41,104 nucleotides of DNA from a virus. Below are positions 13,756 to 22,707 of the stretch, piece after piece. Each line of letters opens with the position of its first letter. Positions within the stretch are counted from its first letter, which is position 1. A program made the position numbers and the translations under genes. Under the pieces are notes generated by a model. The model saw nothing but the letters and a program-made list of their open reading frames with translations, was not told the DNA's origin and ran no database searches. Location: IMG/VR virus record IMGVR_UViG_3300042301_002368, positions 1-41,104 of that record, one strand, 5' to 3'.

Positions 13756-14688
13756 ATGAATATGTTCCGATACCAGGGTCGTCTCTATGCTCCAGAGGGA
13801 GACGGTAGCTCCGGTGGAGGTGGCGGAAATGCCACTGTCCTCGGCGGTGGCAACTCGAATAGTGGTGCAGGCGGCAACTCGAATGCCGGCGCTGCTGTCA
13901 ACATTCCCGACAACTGGCGTGACGCCTTGCCGGATGATCTGAAGGCTGATCCTTCCCTGAAGGATTACAAACCCGGAAAGGATGGTTTTGTCAATCTGGC
14001 TAAAACGCTCGTCAATGCTCAGAAGCTTGTCGGTCGTGAAAAGATTGCTCGTCCTGCCAAAGATGCTCCCAAAGAAGTTTGGGAAGCTTTTTACGAAGCA
14101 GGTGGTCGTCCCAAGACGGCTGGTGACTACCAGTTGAATCTTCCTGAGAACCTTAAGGGTGTTCAGCTTGACCAGAAGAAGATTGAGAAGTGGCAAGCCA
14201 AGTTTCATGAACTTGGTGTTTCTCAGTCTCAGTATGAGTCCATCCTGACCGAGTTCCTCGGTTCGACTCACGCTGAAATCACCGCCAAGAGCCAAGCTGA
14301 ACAGCAAGCTCGTGAGCAAGGCATTACTGCTCTCCGCACTGAGTGGGGCGACAAGACTGACACCAAGTTCAACGTTGCGGCTTCTGTGGTTGCAAAGTTT
14401 GGTGGTGAAGAAGCTCAGAAATACTTCACAGAGTCTGGCTTGGGCAATGATCCTAAGCTGATCAAGCTGTTTGCTTCTATTGGTGAAGCAATGCTTGAAG
14501 ACCGAGCCGACGGCAACGGTCTTGGTGCTCTTGTCACGGACAAAGCTCGCGCTGAGGCAGAAATCAAGAACTTGAAGCTTGACAAGAACTTCATGTCTGC
14601 TCTCACGACCCGAGGCGCTCAAGGACATAAGGAAGCTTTGGAGAAATGGACTCATCTCCACAAATTGCTTTCCGATCAAAAACCTTGA
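13756..14688 (+). CDS. scaffolding / capsid assembly protein (310 aa)
   Basis: Probable internal scaffold that guides capsid assembly. Residues 15-50 are a Gly/Ser/Asn-rich linker. Residues 50-130 contain IPDNWRDALPDDLKADPSLKDY and LAKTLVNAQKLVGREKIARP, followed by PEVW-like KEVWEAFYEAGGRPKTAGDY. These segments are characteristic of podovirus capsid assembly proteins (the same text pattern occurs in phage scaffold families). The C-terminal half is helical and charged, ending in KWTHLHKLLSDQKP. Position directly before the major capsid gene supports the call. A strong terminator hairpin begins 10 bases after the stop. Confidence 0.85.
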   Translation: MNMFRYQGRLYAPEGDGSSGGGGGNATVLGGGNSNSGAGGNSNAGAAVNIPDNWRDALPDDLKADPSLKDYKPGKDGFVNLAKTLVNAQKLVGREKIARPAKDAPKEVWEAFYEAGGRPKTAGDYQLNLPENLKGVQLDQKKIEKWQAKFHELGVSQSQYESILTEFLGSTHAEITAKSQAEQQAREQGITALRTEWGDKTDTKFNVAASVVAKFGGEEAQKYFTESGLGNDPKLIKLFASIGEAMLEDRADGNGLGALVTDKARAEAEIKNLKLDKNFMSALTTRGAQGHKEALEKWTHLHKLLSDQKP

Positions 14689-14698
14689 TTTTTCAGTT

Positions 14699-14732
14699 GA
14701 CTGGCCTAGGAGACTAGGCCAGTCCTCTTTTT
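14699..14732 (+). terminator. terminator-like hairpin between scaffold and capsid genes
   Basis: GACTGGCCTAG pairs perfectly with CTAGGCCAGTC (11 bp) around a GAGA loop, followed by CTCTTTTT. A full-strength terminator before the capsid gene implies that the capsid gene has its own promoter or that the hairpin is partial or an RNA-processing site. Confidence 0.8.
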
Positions 14733-14862
14733 AGGACGGGAGACCCGCAAGGGTTCGTCTGAACCGGCCTAGGCTGGCTGCCAACGACAGCATTCGTAGG
14801 AAGAGCCCGAAAGGACAACTCGACCGCTCACGTTAGGAACCAACAATACCCATACCATCGCC
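14733..14862 (+). promoter_or_regulatory. structured GC-rich leader of the capsid gene
   Basis: 130 non-coding bases with several short stems, for example GGTTC/GAACC (14752-14756 with 14761-14765), then an unstructured A/C-rich end (ACCAACAATACCCATACCATC) directly before the ATG. No consensus sigma70 boxes are seen, yet a promoter is expected here because a terminator lies just upstream. Confidence 0.5.
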
Positions 14863-15753
14863 ATGTCTCAGCAAATCGACACCGCATTGGTGAACCAGTA
14901 TCGGTCGAACATTGAGGTTCAATTCCAGCAGATGAACTCCCGCCTCCGTCCTACGGTGGTTGTGGAGACTCAGAACGCGGAATACGAATACTACGACCGC
15001 ATTGGTGCCACTGAAGCCCAGGATGTGCCTACCCGCCATTCTGACACCCAATACACGGATACGCCTCACACGCGTCGCCGTAATCAGACGAAGCCTAAGT
15101 TCTGGGCCGATCTCATCGACAAGCGTGATCGTCTCCGCATGCTCGCGGACCCGACTTCCGCTTACACCCAAAACGCTGTTGCGGCTCTCAATCGTTCGAT
15201 TGACCGCACCATCATCACCGCGTTTGACGCGACCGCCTACGCTGGCAAGGAGGGACAGACTGCTGTTACCTTCCCTGCTGCTCAGGAGATTGCCGTCAAC
15301 TACGTTGAGTCTGGTGGCGCTGCCAACAGCAACCTCACGATTGCCAAGCTGCGTCGTGCTCGATTCCTTCTCGACTCGAAGGAAGCCGTCATGGACGGTG
15401 AGCCGATGTATATTGCGGTCACTGCTGCTCAACTTCAGTCGCTCCTCCGGACGACCGAAATCACCAGCGCTGACTACAACACGGTGAAGGCTCTGGTCAA
15501 GGGTGAAATTGATACCTTCATGGGTTTCAAGTTCATCCGTCTGGAACTCCTTCCCAAGTCGGGCAACATCCGTTCGTGCTTTGCCTACCCGCGCAGCGCG
15601 ATCACTCTCGGCGTCGCTGAAGACATCTTCGTCAGCGTCGACCGCCTTCCCACCAAGCACTTCTCGGTGCAGGTCTATGTCTCCCTGGACATGGGTGCGG
15701 TTCGCATGTGGGAAGAGAAAGTCGTTCGCATCCTTTGCGACGAAACCGCCTAA
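14863..15753 (+). CDS. major capsid protein (296 aa)
   Basis: Expected to form the icosahedral shell. It lies between scaffold and cement genes, and its sequence fits the capsid proteins of BPP-1-like podoviruses: N-terminal helix (DTALVNQYRSNIEVQFQQM), a central region with DRIGATEAQDVPTRHSDTQY, an SIDRTIITAFDATAY helix/loop, and a beta-rich C-terminus ending SLDMGAVRMWEEKVVRILCDE. Codons are biased towards C at third positions compared with neighbours (ATC, CTC, GAC), as expected for a very highly expressed gene. There is no Shine-Dalgarno sequence; an A/C-rich leader precedes the ATG. It shares a terminator-bounded unit with the cement gene. Confidence 0.85.
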   Translation: MSQQIDTALVNQYRSNIEVQFQQMNSRLRPTVVVETQNAEYEYYDRIGATEAQDVPTRHSDTQYTDTPHTRRRNQTKPKFWADLIDKRDRLRMLADPTSAYTQNAVAALNRSIDRTIITAFDATAYAGKEGQTAVTFPAAQEIAVNYVESGGAANSNLTIAKLRRARFLLDSKEAVMDGEPMYIAVTAAQLQSLLRTTEITSADYNTVKALVKGEIDTFMGFKFIRLELLPKSGNIRSCFAYPRSAITLGVAEDIFVSVDRLPTKHFSVQVYVSLDMGAVRMWEEKVVRILCDETA

Positions 15754-15782
15754 CCTGTAACTAAACATAGGAGAACACTACA

Positions 15783-16268
15783 ATGGCTGCTATCGTTCCT
15801 GATTACAGTTCTACCCAGGCTACCAAGCTCAAGGATGTTGCCTTCAAGCCCCTCAAGTCGAATGAACAAAACGGACGAGTCCGTTGCGCTTACTTCGACT
15901 ACACGGTGCCTGCTGGCGGCATTGCTGCTGCGAAGACCATCGATCTGGTCAAGCTTCCGAAAGGTGCTCGCTACCTCAACGGCTTCCTTTACAACGACGG
16001 CGCTACTGCTAACGCAGTTCTTGACGTCGGTGTTCGTGCCGCTGACGGTTCTGACAACATCGACGGCGCTGGGACTGGTGATGATGGTGACTTCCTGGCT
16101 GCGGGAATCACCGCGTCTGCTACCACCGGCGCTTTCTTCTCTGCCTCTGCTCCGGCGCAAGTCGGATACGAGTTTCAGAAGGAACTCTGGGTGGTTGCTC
16201 AGACTCGCACTGCCGGCATTGGTGCCGGTAAGGTCATCCGCGGTTACGTTGAGTTCGTAACCGATTAA
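15783..16268 (+). CDS. probable capsid decoration / cement protein (161 aa)
   Basis: A beta-rich, Gly/Ala-rich protein encoded immediately after the major capsid gene and before a terminator. Alternating segments such as VRCAYFDYTVPAGGIAAAKTIDLVKLPKGARYLNGFLY and GYEFQKELWVVAQTRTAGIGAGKVIRGYVEFV suggest a jelly-roll-like fold, as in the cement proteins of BPP-1-like phages. It would stabilise the expanded capsid. Translation is supported by a real Shine-Dalgarno sequence (AGGAGA about 10 bases before the ATG), rare in the late block, in keeping with high output. Confidence 0.7.
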   Translation: MAAIVPDYSSTQATKLKDVAFKPLKSNEQNGRVRCAYFDYTVPAGGIAAAKTIDLVKLPKGARYLNGFLYNDGATANAVLDVGVRAADGSDNIDGAGTGDDGDFLAAGITASATTGAFFSASAPAQVGYEFQKELWVVAQTRTAGIGAGKVIRGYVEFVTD

Positions 16269-16273
16269 CCCTC

Positions 16274-16347
16274 GCTCACTTCTGGGGTGAGCTAAATGGC
16301 AGGCTATTCGCTTAAGGTCTTGGGCGAGTAGCCTGCTTCTTCATTTT
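16274..16347 (+). terminator. double-hairpin terminator after the cement gene
   Basis: A first hairpin GCTCAC/GTGAGC (16274-16279 with 16287-16292) is followed by a 13-bp stem GCAGGCTATTCGC/GCGAGTAGCCTGC (16299-16311 with 16324-16336, one G-T pair) and then TTCTTCATTTT. It would end the capsid-cement transcript. Confidence 0.85.
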
Positions 16348-16352
16348 AGCAT

Positions 16353-16946
16353 ATGGCTTCCTCTGTCACAGAAATCGCAAACTCTGCGCTCATCAAACTC
16401 GGCGGCAAGGTCATCACTTCACTGGATGATCCTGATAAGGAAGCCAAGCTGTGTAAAGTCCGCTACGCTCCATGCCGTAGAGCAGTCCTTCGTATGCACC
16501 CCTGGAACTGTGCTATGAGGCGAATTTCACTCGCTCCGGCTGCGACTCCTCCCGAGCACACCTATGGTTTCAAGTTTCTGCTACCTGGAAACTGCCTTCG
16601 AGTGCTGCCTTACGACTCTCTTCTGGATGAAGATTTTCAGGTTGAAGGTCGATACCTTCTCTGCAACATCAACGCTGTTGATATTCGCTATATTCAGGAT
16701 ATCGAAGATGTAAGCCAGTTTGATGCTCTTCTTGAAGAGTGCATTGCTTGGTATCTAGCTTGGGACATCTCGTATGCTCTGACACAGAGCGAAACAGTTC
16801 GTCAGGCTGCTTGGCAAGGGTTTAGAGCCACTCTTCCGAAAGCCAAAGCCACTGACGCCCAGGAAGGTGAGAAGCAGCAAGTTGATGCTAACGAATTTCT
16901 CGAATCTCGTCTGGTGTATGCTGGACGCAAAGCTCCTAACACCTAA
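16353..16946 (+). CDS. tail tubular protein A, T7 gp11-like (197 aa)
   Basis: Adaptor that joins the portal to the tail nozzle. The start SVTEIANSALIKLGGKVITSLDDPDKEAKLCKV is the classic beginning of the family (VT.IcN.AL..lG...I.sl.D.s..A..c...Y), followed by RRAVLRMHPWNCAMRRISL and YGFKFLLPGNCLRVL. Length is normal. It starts 6 bases after the terminator T-run, so its message either reads through or initiates nearby; no clear promoter box was found. The stop overlaps the ATG of tail tubular protein B (TAATG). Confidence 0.93.
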   Translation: MASSVTEIANSALIKLGGKVITSLDDPDKEAKLCKVRYAPCRRAVLRMHPWNCAMRRISLAPAATPPEHTYGFKFLLPGNCLRVLPYDSLLDEDFQVEGRYLLCNINAVDIRYIQDIEDVSQFDALLEECIAWYLAWDISYALTQSETVRQAAWQGFRATLPKAKATDAQEGEKQQVDANEFLESRLVYAGRKAPNT

Positions 16947-19453
16947 TGCCTGAAGGATTCCCAATTCAGACAAACTTCACCGCTGGTGAAGTTTCACCTT
17001 ACCTGAGAGGTCGCACAGACTTCAAGGGTTATTTCAATGGTGTTGAAACACTCAAGAATTTTGTTGTGCTTCCGCAAGGAGGCGCGATGCGTCGTTCTGG
17101 GACTCGCTTCATAGCTGAAGTCAAAGATTCGACTAAAGCTGTAATTCTTAAGCGTTTTGAGTTTTCTGCAAACGATGCCTTCATTTTGGAGTTTGGTGAG
17201 GGATACATTCGCTTTTTCAAAAACGCTGCTCCTGTTTTGTCGGGTGGAGCCCCTTACGAGATAGCTACTCCCTACACTGAGGCAAATCTCAAAGAGATGA
17301 AGTTTGCTCAGTCGGCTGACGTCTTGTATATTGCCCATAAGAGTCATCAGCCTCGAAAGCTTAGTCGTTTGGCTGACACTAACTGGACGCTTCAAACTCT
17401 TAACACAAAAGATGGTCCGTATCTTGACACCGATACGTCAGACACGACCATGTATTTGCAGAACATCACCGATCGTGCTACCGTCACAAGCACAAATAAT
17501 GATTTTGTCGTTGGCGATGTGGGCAAGTTTGTTGAGTTCGTTTATGAAGGCTACTTGATTCTTGGCGAAATCAAAGCCTACGTCGACGCAAAAACGGTTA
17601 CTGTAGAGCCAAAAGAGAATGTTATCTCGAATGATAGCATTGACGGGACTGCTGTGATCACCTACGCTGCGGCAAGCGGAGGTCTTCCAAACAGACTTCG
17701 TGCAACGGTGTCTATCTGGAGTGTCAAAACTCAGTATTCTTACATTAAGGTTGATACTACTTGGTATTACCTTGGTGAAAACATTGCAGCCTCTGAAGAA
17801 ATTGGAGAAGTTGCTGGTCCTCCGAAGCGACCCGCTTACACAGTAGACATTATTGCGGTTTCTTCGCAACCCACAATGGTTGCCACTACTGGTAAGCTTA
17901 CCTTTTCCAACAGGTTGACCACCGCAACTCTTAAAGCTTCTCAAAACACTTTCTCTAACGCAAGAGACACAGGACGTCTTATTCGTTTAAGCCTGAAGAA
18001 CAACCAGGTTGCAGCTAAAATAACTGCTTACACCTCAGCTACTGAGGTAAGTGTTACTCTTGAGGGTGCTGTTCCTAAGGACGTCAACGACCCAAGCAAA
18101 TATGTATCAAATGCAGAAACGCTGAATTGGAAATTCGGCGCGTGGTATGTCAACAACTGGCCATACGCCGTTTTGTTTCACGAAGGTCGACTGGTGTTCC
18201 TTGGGACTGACCTACAACCTCAGACTCTTTGGATGAGCAAGTCTCAGGATTTTGAGAATTTTGCTCCAACTGAGTCGGACTCTGGTGTTGTTGATGACAA
18301 CGCGATTACTCAGACGCTCAATTCTGGAAAAATCAACAAACTGATTTGGGGCGTCACTGGTCCTGTGCTTCTTCTTGGAACTTTTGGTTCTGAGTGGCAA
18401 GTCAAAGCTGATTCTATTAACGAGGCTTTGAGTCCTACCAACTTCAATGCCAAAGAGCAGACCGCCTGGGGTTCTGAAGACATTGCTCCAGAACGAATTG
18501 GTGTAAGCGTTTTGTATGTCCAGAGAAGTGGCACTGTTGTTCGAGAGCTCGTATATTCCTACGAAATCGACTCGCACGTGTCTAACTCACTGAATCTTGT
18601 CAGTGAGCACATTTTGCGTGAATCTCTGGGAGCCACCGACATCGCTTATCAGAAAGCCCCCTATAGTCGCGTTTGGATTGCCACCAATTCTGGAAGACTG
18701 GTCTGTCTTACCTTTGAGAAAGAGCAAGAGATTGTTGCCTGGAGCAAACACGAAATTGGAGGTTCATTCGCAGGCGGCATTGCTTCTGTAGAATCAGTCG
18801 AATGTGTCCCAGACAGTTCTGCGGACAAACTCTATCTCGTAGCTAAGAGAACTATCAACGGCGCAACCAAACGCTACGTTGAAATGATGGAGAACGACTT
18901 CTGGCCTACCAGCAATCAAGACAAGAACAATATGTTCTATCTTGACTCCTACAAGGCTTACGATTTCGGAGCAGGTCCGTATTCGACTACAATCACTGGC
19001 CTTGCACACTTAGAAGGTCAAACCGTTAAAATTCTTGTTAACGGTTCTCGTCGTCCTGATGCTGTAGTCAATGCAGGTCAGATTACAATTAACGGCACTT
19101 CTGGTCAATACGTTCGTGTTGGTTTGAAGTATCAATCTCTTCTAAAGCCAATGCCGATCGAGGCAGGAAGCTTGAACGGAACTGCGCAAGGAAAGACAAA
19201 ACGAATTCACAAACTTGTGTTCAGGCTTGTCAATTCTCTTGGTATGAAGTTTGGCGTTACAGAAGCTTCTGCTCGTGACGTATCTTTTCGAGAGACTTCT
19301 GGTCCTATGGATCAGTCACCGGATTTATTTACAGGTGACAAGGAAATTACGCTTGACTCGGGATACGATCTTACGGCACAGTATGTCGTAATTCAAGAGG
19401 AACCTTATCCTCTTCTTATTGCGGCAATTATGCCTCAATTGTCCACCAGCTAA
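16946..19453 (+). CDS. tail tubular protein B / tail nozzle, T7 gp12-like (835 aa)
   Basis: Forms the tail nozzle below the gp11-like adaptor. The N-terminus QTNFTAGEVSPYLRGRTDFKGYFNGVETLKNFVVLPQGG is the hallmark of this family (FtaGElSp.l.gR.D...Y..G...l.N..v...Gg...R.GT.f), followed by RRSGTRFIAEV. The rest is beta-rich, with a segment HEGRLVFLGTDLQPQTLWMSKSQDFENF typical of the mid-domain. Length agrees with relatives. Start and stop both overlap adjacent genes as TAATG, so A, B and the acetyltransferase are translationally coupled. Confidence 0.93.
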   Translation: MPEGFPIQTNFTAGEVSPYLRGRTDFKGYFNGVETLKNFVVLPQGGAMRRSGTRFIAEVKDSTKAVILKRFEFSANDAFILEFGEGYIRFFKNAAPVLSGGAPYEIATPYTEANLKEMKFAQSADVLYIAHKSHQPRKLSRLADTNWTLQTLNTKDGPYLDTDTSDTTMYLQNITDRATVTSTNNDFVVGDVGKFVEFVYEGYLILGEIKAYVDAKTVTVEPKENVISNDSIDGTAVITYAAASGGLPNRLRATVSIWSVKTQYSYIKVDTTWYYLGENIAASEEIGEVAGPPKRPAYTVDIIAVSSQPTMVATTGKLTFSNRLTTATLKASQNTFSNARDTGRLIRLSLKNNQVAAKITAYTSATEVSVTLEGAVPKDVNDPSKYVSNAETLNWKFGAWYVNNWPYAVLFHEGRLVFLGTDLQPQTLWMSKSQDFENFAPTESDSGVVDDNAITQTLNSGKINKLIWGVTGPVLLLGTFGSEWQVKADSINEALSPTNFNAKEQTAWGSEDIAPERIGVSVLYVQRSGTVVRELVYSYEIDSHVSNSLNLVSEHILRESLGATDIAYQKAPYSRVWIATNSGRLVCLTFEKEQEIVAWSKHEIGGSFAGGIASVESVECVPDSSADKLYLVAKRTINGATKRYVEMMENDFWPTSNQDKNNMFYLDSYKAYDFGAGPYSTTITGLAHLEGQTVKILVNGSRRPDAVVNAGQITINGTSGQYVRVGLKYQSLLKPMPIEAGSLNGTAQGKTKRIHKLVFRLVNSLGMKFGVTEASARDVSFRETSGPMDQSPDLFTGDKEITLDSGYDLTAQYVVIQEEPYPLLIAAIMPQLSTS

Positions 19454-19896
19454 TGATTCTCGGAGTTCAATCTTCCGATTTAGATTCTCTTGAACTGAAT
19501 CTAGGAAAATCTTTCTTTGAAGAGAAAGGTCTTCCTGGTTCGTTTAATCGTGACGTCTTCGTATCTACGTGGAAGAAACTTATCGAAGCTAATGTAGGTG
19601 CTCTTTGGGTTATTAAAGATGAGGGAAAAGTTGTTGGCGCTTTAGGAGGAACGATTTACCCAGACCCTAATGACGGAGAGTTGGTTGCTCAAGAAGCTTT
19701 TTGGTATGTTGACCACGAAAGACGTCACGGTGTTGAGCCCATTAGACTTTTTCTGAACTTTGAAGCTTGGGCAAAGACTATTGGAGCCAAGCGATTGATC
19801 ATGGTTGCTCTAATCAACTCTGATGTTCGTATTGGAAAACTCTACGAGGCTCGCGGTTACAAGGCTGTTGAAACCATTTATCTGAAAAACGTATGA
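19453..19896 (+). CDS. GNAT-family acetyltransferase-like protein (147 aa)
   Basis: Shows the GNAT layout: strand LWVIKDEGKVVGALGGTIYP, a central strand AQEAFWYVDHERRHG that ends in an RRHGVEP motif at the acetyl-CoA pyrophosphate site, a following helix PIRLFLNFEAWAKTIGA, and the last strand region LYEARGYKAVETIYLKNV. Such proteins are regularly encoded between tail tubular protein B and the internal virion proteins in short-tailed phages, but their substrate is not known. It might modify a virion protein or host target. Overlaps its neighbours by 1 and 4 bases. Confidence 0.75.
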   Translation: MILGVQSSDLDSLELNLGKSFFEEKGLPGSFNRDVFVSTWKKLIEANVGALWVIKDEGKVVGALGGTIYPDPNDGELVAQEAFWYVDHERRHGVEPIRLFLNFEAWAKTIGAKRLIMVALINSDVRIGKLYEARGYKAVETIYLKNV

Positions 19897-20429
19897 TCGC
19901 CACTACCACAGCATTGACTATTGCTGCTGTTGCGTCAGTTGCTGGCGCAGGCATTGCTGCTTACGGAGCTATTCAGCAAGGCCAGGCAGCTAAAAAGATG
20001 GGCGATTACAATGCTAAGATTGCGGCTAACAACGCAATTATTCAGCAGAACAACGCCAAGGCAGCTCAACAGCAAGCGTCACTAGAAGCTGATCGAAAGA
20101 GGCGTATTGGTAAGATTATTGCCGGGAAACAGCGTGCCGCAGCAACAAAGTCGGGAGTAACGTTTTCTGGGTCTGTTGAAGACGTAATGATCGACTCTTC
20201 TGTGAACGTCGAGATTGATGCACTCACCGAATTGTATAAGGGAAATCTATCTTCTCAAGACTACATCAACCGTTCTGCAAGTTCTCTAGCTGAGGGAGAA
20301 CTTTCTAAAATGCAAGGTCGTGCAGCTAGAACTTCTAGTTACTATTCTGCAGCTGGCTCTATTCTCAGTGGAGCAGGATCAGCAGCAGGCTATTACGGCA
20401 TGAGCAAGAGCCCACAATTTGCGGGATAA
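19893..20429 (+). CDS. internal virion protein B-like, T7 gp14-type (178 aa)
   Basis: Starts with a hydrophobic Ala/Gly segment (TTTALTIAAVASVAGAGIAAYGAI) followed by a long Ala/Gln-rich helix (QGQAAKKMGDYNAKIAANNA), then IGKIIAGKQRAAATKSGVTFSGS and a second hydrophobic Gly/Ala segment near the end. This is the usual pattern of gp14-like internal virion proteins, which leave the capsid with the DNA and insert into the outer membrane to start the ejection channel. Start ATG overlaps the acetyltransferase stop (ATGA). It is the first of three consecutive internal-core genes. Confidence 0.8.
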   Translation: MIATTTALTIAAVASVAGAGIAAYGAIQQGQAAKKMGDYNAKIAANNAIIQQNNAKAAQQQASLEADRKRRIGKIIAGKQRAAATKSGVTFSGSVEDVMIDSSVNVEIDALTELYKGNLSSQDYINRSASSLAEGELSKMQGRAARTSSYYSAAGSILSGAGSAAGYYGMSKSPQFAG

Positions 20430-20433
20430 CAAC

Positions 20434-22707
20434 ATGGCACTACCTTCTTACAACACTCAGGAATCGGCTACAACCGGAGGCATCTCCGGTTTTACTGCGT
20501 TTGGACCAAGCCAAGGCATCAGTTTTGGTGCAGGCTTGGCTGCGCTAGGTCGTGGTGTAGCTGACGCTGGAGCAGGTGTTGCTAATTATGCTGTTGCTAT
20601 TGACAGAGCAAACAGACAGCAGAAGGAACAGCAGAGCGTTAAAGAAGTCAACGAGAAATATTCTCAGCTTCGACTTGATTGGGCCAAGCGACAGAACGAA
20701 TATGACGTAAACCCTCAAGAAAATCAGCTCGAACTTTCTGTCAAAGAGTATGACGACTACGTAGGAAAGATGATTGAGGGTGCGTCTTCTCCTGAAGTCG
20801 CTCAGGCTCTCAAAGAGCGTGCTGACTCCTACAAAGTAGGATTAGCTGAACGCAATCACAAACTTCAGTTTGAGACCCGAGCAATGAATTTTGCTCTGGG
20901 TTTTGATCAGATGCTCACCAACGCTGGTGATGCCATTTTCACTACTAAGTCTCAAGACGAGTTGTTTGCTCAACAAGAGCTCCTCAATACTTATATTGAC
21001 GAAGCTGTTTCTACTGGTCGCATACAGAGCAAGCAAACTGTTGAAGCTCTTCGCAGTCGTGTTAAACAGCTTCCTGTGTCCTGGGCAGACACTGTCATGG
21101 GTCAAGACCCTGAGTCCGTGATTGCTGCCGTTGAAACTGACATGTTTGCTGGTGTAAAACCCGAAACACGTCAGACCATCAAGGAGCAGGCAGAGCGTGT
21201 TTTGAAGACTCGTAAAGAGGTTGACAAGCAAGCAATTGTTCAATCTTTTGAGTCTGATCGAGCCCAGCTAATGATTACTGGTGTTGGTTCTGCATTTAGC
21301 TACGATGCAGCCAAGGAAGCTTTTGGCGAGACCAAAGCTAACCAGATGAAGCGAGAGCTAGACTCTGCTGCTTCGCTTTATCGAGTTTCAAACAAACTCA
21401 ATGCTGCGGATGGAGATACTATTCGCACGATCATGGAAGAGGCTCAGCCTAAGTCAAATCCAAATTCTACGACCTATGCTGAAGAGTCTGAGTATTTTCA
21501 GAACGTCAGGAAACTAGCTATCGAAGCTCAGAAAGAGAAAGAGCAGGATGCTTTCAGCTTCTTCGCTAAAGACCCGATGATCGCTTCTGTTCTCCAGGAA
21601 GCTGCGAAGAATCCCGACGACCTTCAGGCTCAGAGAAATGTTCGGGAACTTATACTCGCTCGACAGAAAGCTGACAACAGCCTTCAGCCTTGGCAATATT
21701 CTGTGATGCCTTCAAGTGAAGCCAAGGAGTTTGTTACTCAGTTCAACACCCTGCTTGCTGTCGGAAACAAAGAAGACGGAATGGGTGTTCGTGAGCGTCT
21801 GCTCCAGTTCAATGAGCAATTCAAGGATCACGTTGACATCGCTCTCAGCCAACTGAATCGTGTTCCTGGTGGAGACAAAGTCACTCCAAAGATTAACCCT
21901 TTGATGTGGCACCTGAACAATCCTTCGACGTTCCGGTTGATCGTAGACGCTGTTCGTAAGGACGATCAGGAGGTGATGAAGCGTTTCGACAAAGCTCAGA
22001 AAGAAAGTTTCTTTGACGAGATTTCTACTGACCCTAATCTTGTCAACTACACAGAGTCTGTGTTGGCCACTAACAATTCCCCTGAAGCACAGGCCCAAGT
22101 TCAGGGAGTTATGGAAAGCTACAGAGCGTTTGCTCGCGACTGGAAGTTAAATGGCGGAAAATTGAAAGATGCTTCATCTGCGTTCTTCAATACGTTTTAT
22201 ACGTTTGGAGAGAGCAATGGTATTACTTATTCTCGTCCTCGCGAATACAAGGATGATGCTGGTAAAGCACACATCATGTCTGACGAGCAAGCTAAGCTTT
22301 CTAACGAATGGTTGAACATCGAGATTCGAGACATAGTGATGCGTCAACGTCAGGGTTCACCAAAAGTTGATCTTGACTATTCTACTGTTGTTCCTGAGTC
22401 TAGGTTTTTCACTCCTGAGCAACTCAAGGAAGACGTAGCTGACGCTCTCGAAACTAACTCGTTTTGGGCTGCTTCTCAAGCAGAAGACGGTGTTTACTTG
22501 TATGTGAAAGGCAACCTTCCTGGAACGTCTGTTATGGTCAAAGACAAGAGCGGTAAGCCTATTTTTGTTCCATTCAACAAGACTGTTACTGGTCGCAATC
22601 GTATCGGTAAAGATTTGCTCACTGGCCAAATGAAGGTCATTGATTCTCGAACCGACGACAGCTTCTGGGATAGATTCGGTCAAGCTCTCAACGCTCTTAA
22701 CGACTAA
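20434..22707 (+). CDS. internal virion protein, T7 gp15-like role (757 aa)
   Basis: A large, soluble, mostly helical protein with a Gly-rich N-terminus (GISGFTAFGPSQGISFGAGLAAL) and long charged helices (NRQQKEQQSVKEVNEKYSQL and onward). Order (after the gp14-like gene) and size correspond to the gp15 position of T7-like internal cores, which are ejected and span the periplasm. I see no direct motif for an enzyme. The ATG at 20434 is preferred to a TTG at 20419 inside the previous gene. The C-terminal 120 residues are beta-richer (SFWAASQAEDGVYLYVKGN) and end at the TAATG junction with the next gene. Confidence 0.7.
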   Translation: MALPSYNTQESATTGGISGFTAFGPSQGISFGAGLAALGRGVADAGAGVANYAVAIDRANRQQKEQQSVKEVNEKYSQLRLDWAKRQNEYDVNPQENQLELSVKEYDDYVGKMIEGASSPEVAQALKERADSYKVGLAERNHKLQFETRAMNFALGFDQMLTNAGDAIFTTKSQDELFAQQELLNTYIDEAVSTGRIQSKQTVEALRSRVKQLPVSWADTVMGQDPESVIAAVETDMFAGVKPETRQTIKEQAERVLKTRKEVDKQAIVQSFESDRAQLMITGVGSAFSYDAAKEAFGETKANQMKRELDSAASLYRVSNKLNAADGDTIRTIMEEAQPKSNPNSTTYAEESEYFQNVRKLAIEAQKEKEQDAFSFFAKDPMIASVLQEAAKNPDDLQAQRNVRELILARQKADNSLQPWQYSVMPSSEAKEFVTQFNTLLAVGNKEDGMGVRERLLQFNEQFKDHVDIALSQLNRVPGGDKVTPKINPLMWHLNNPSTFRLIVDAVRKDDQEVMKRFDKAQKESFFDEISTDPNLVNYTESVLATNNSPEAQAQVQGVMESYRAFARDWKLNGGKLKDASSAFFNTFYTFGESNGITYSRPREYKDDAGKAHIMSDEQAKLSNEWLNIEIRDIVMRQRQGSPKVDLDYSTVVPESRFFTPEQLKEDVADALETNSFWAASQAEDGVYLYVKGNLPGTSVMVKDKSGKPIFVPFNKTVTGRNRIGKDLLTGQMKVIDSRTDDSFWDRFGQALNALND

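Noticed and set aside
14738-14745. T7-like promoter start (GGGAGA)
   Set aside because: Upstream sequence does not match the T7 promoter and no phage RNA polymerase gene is present.
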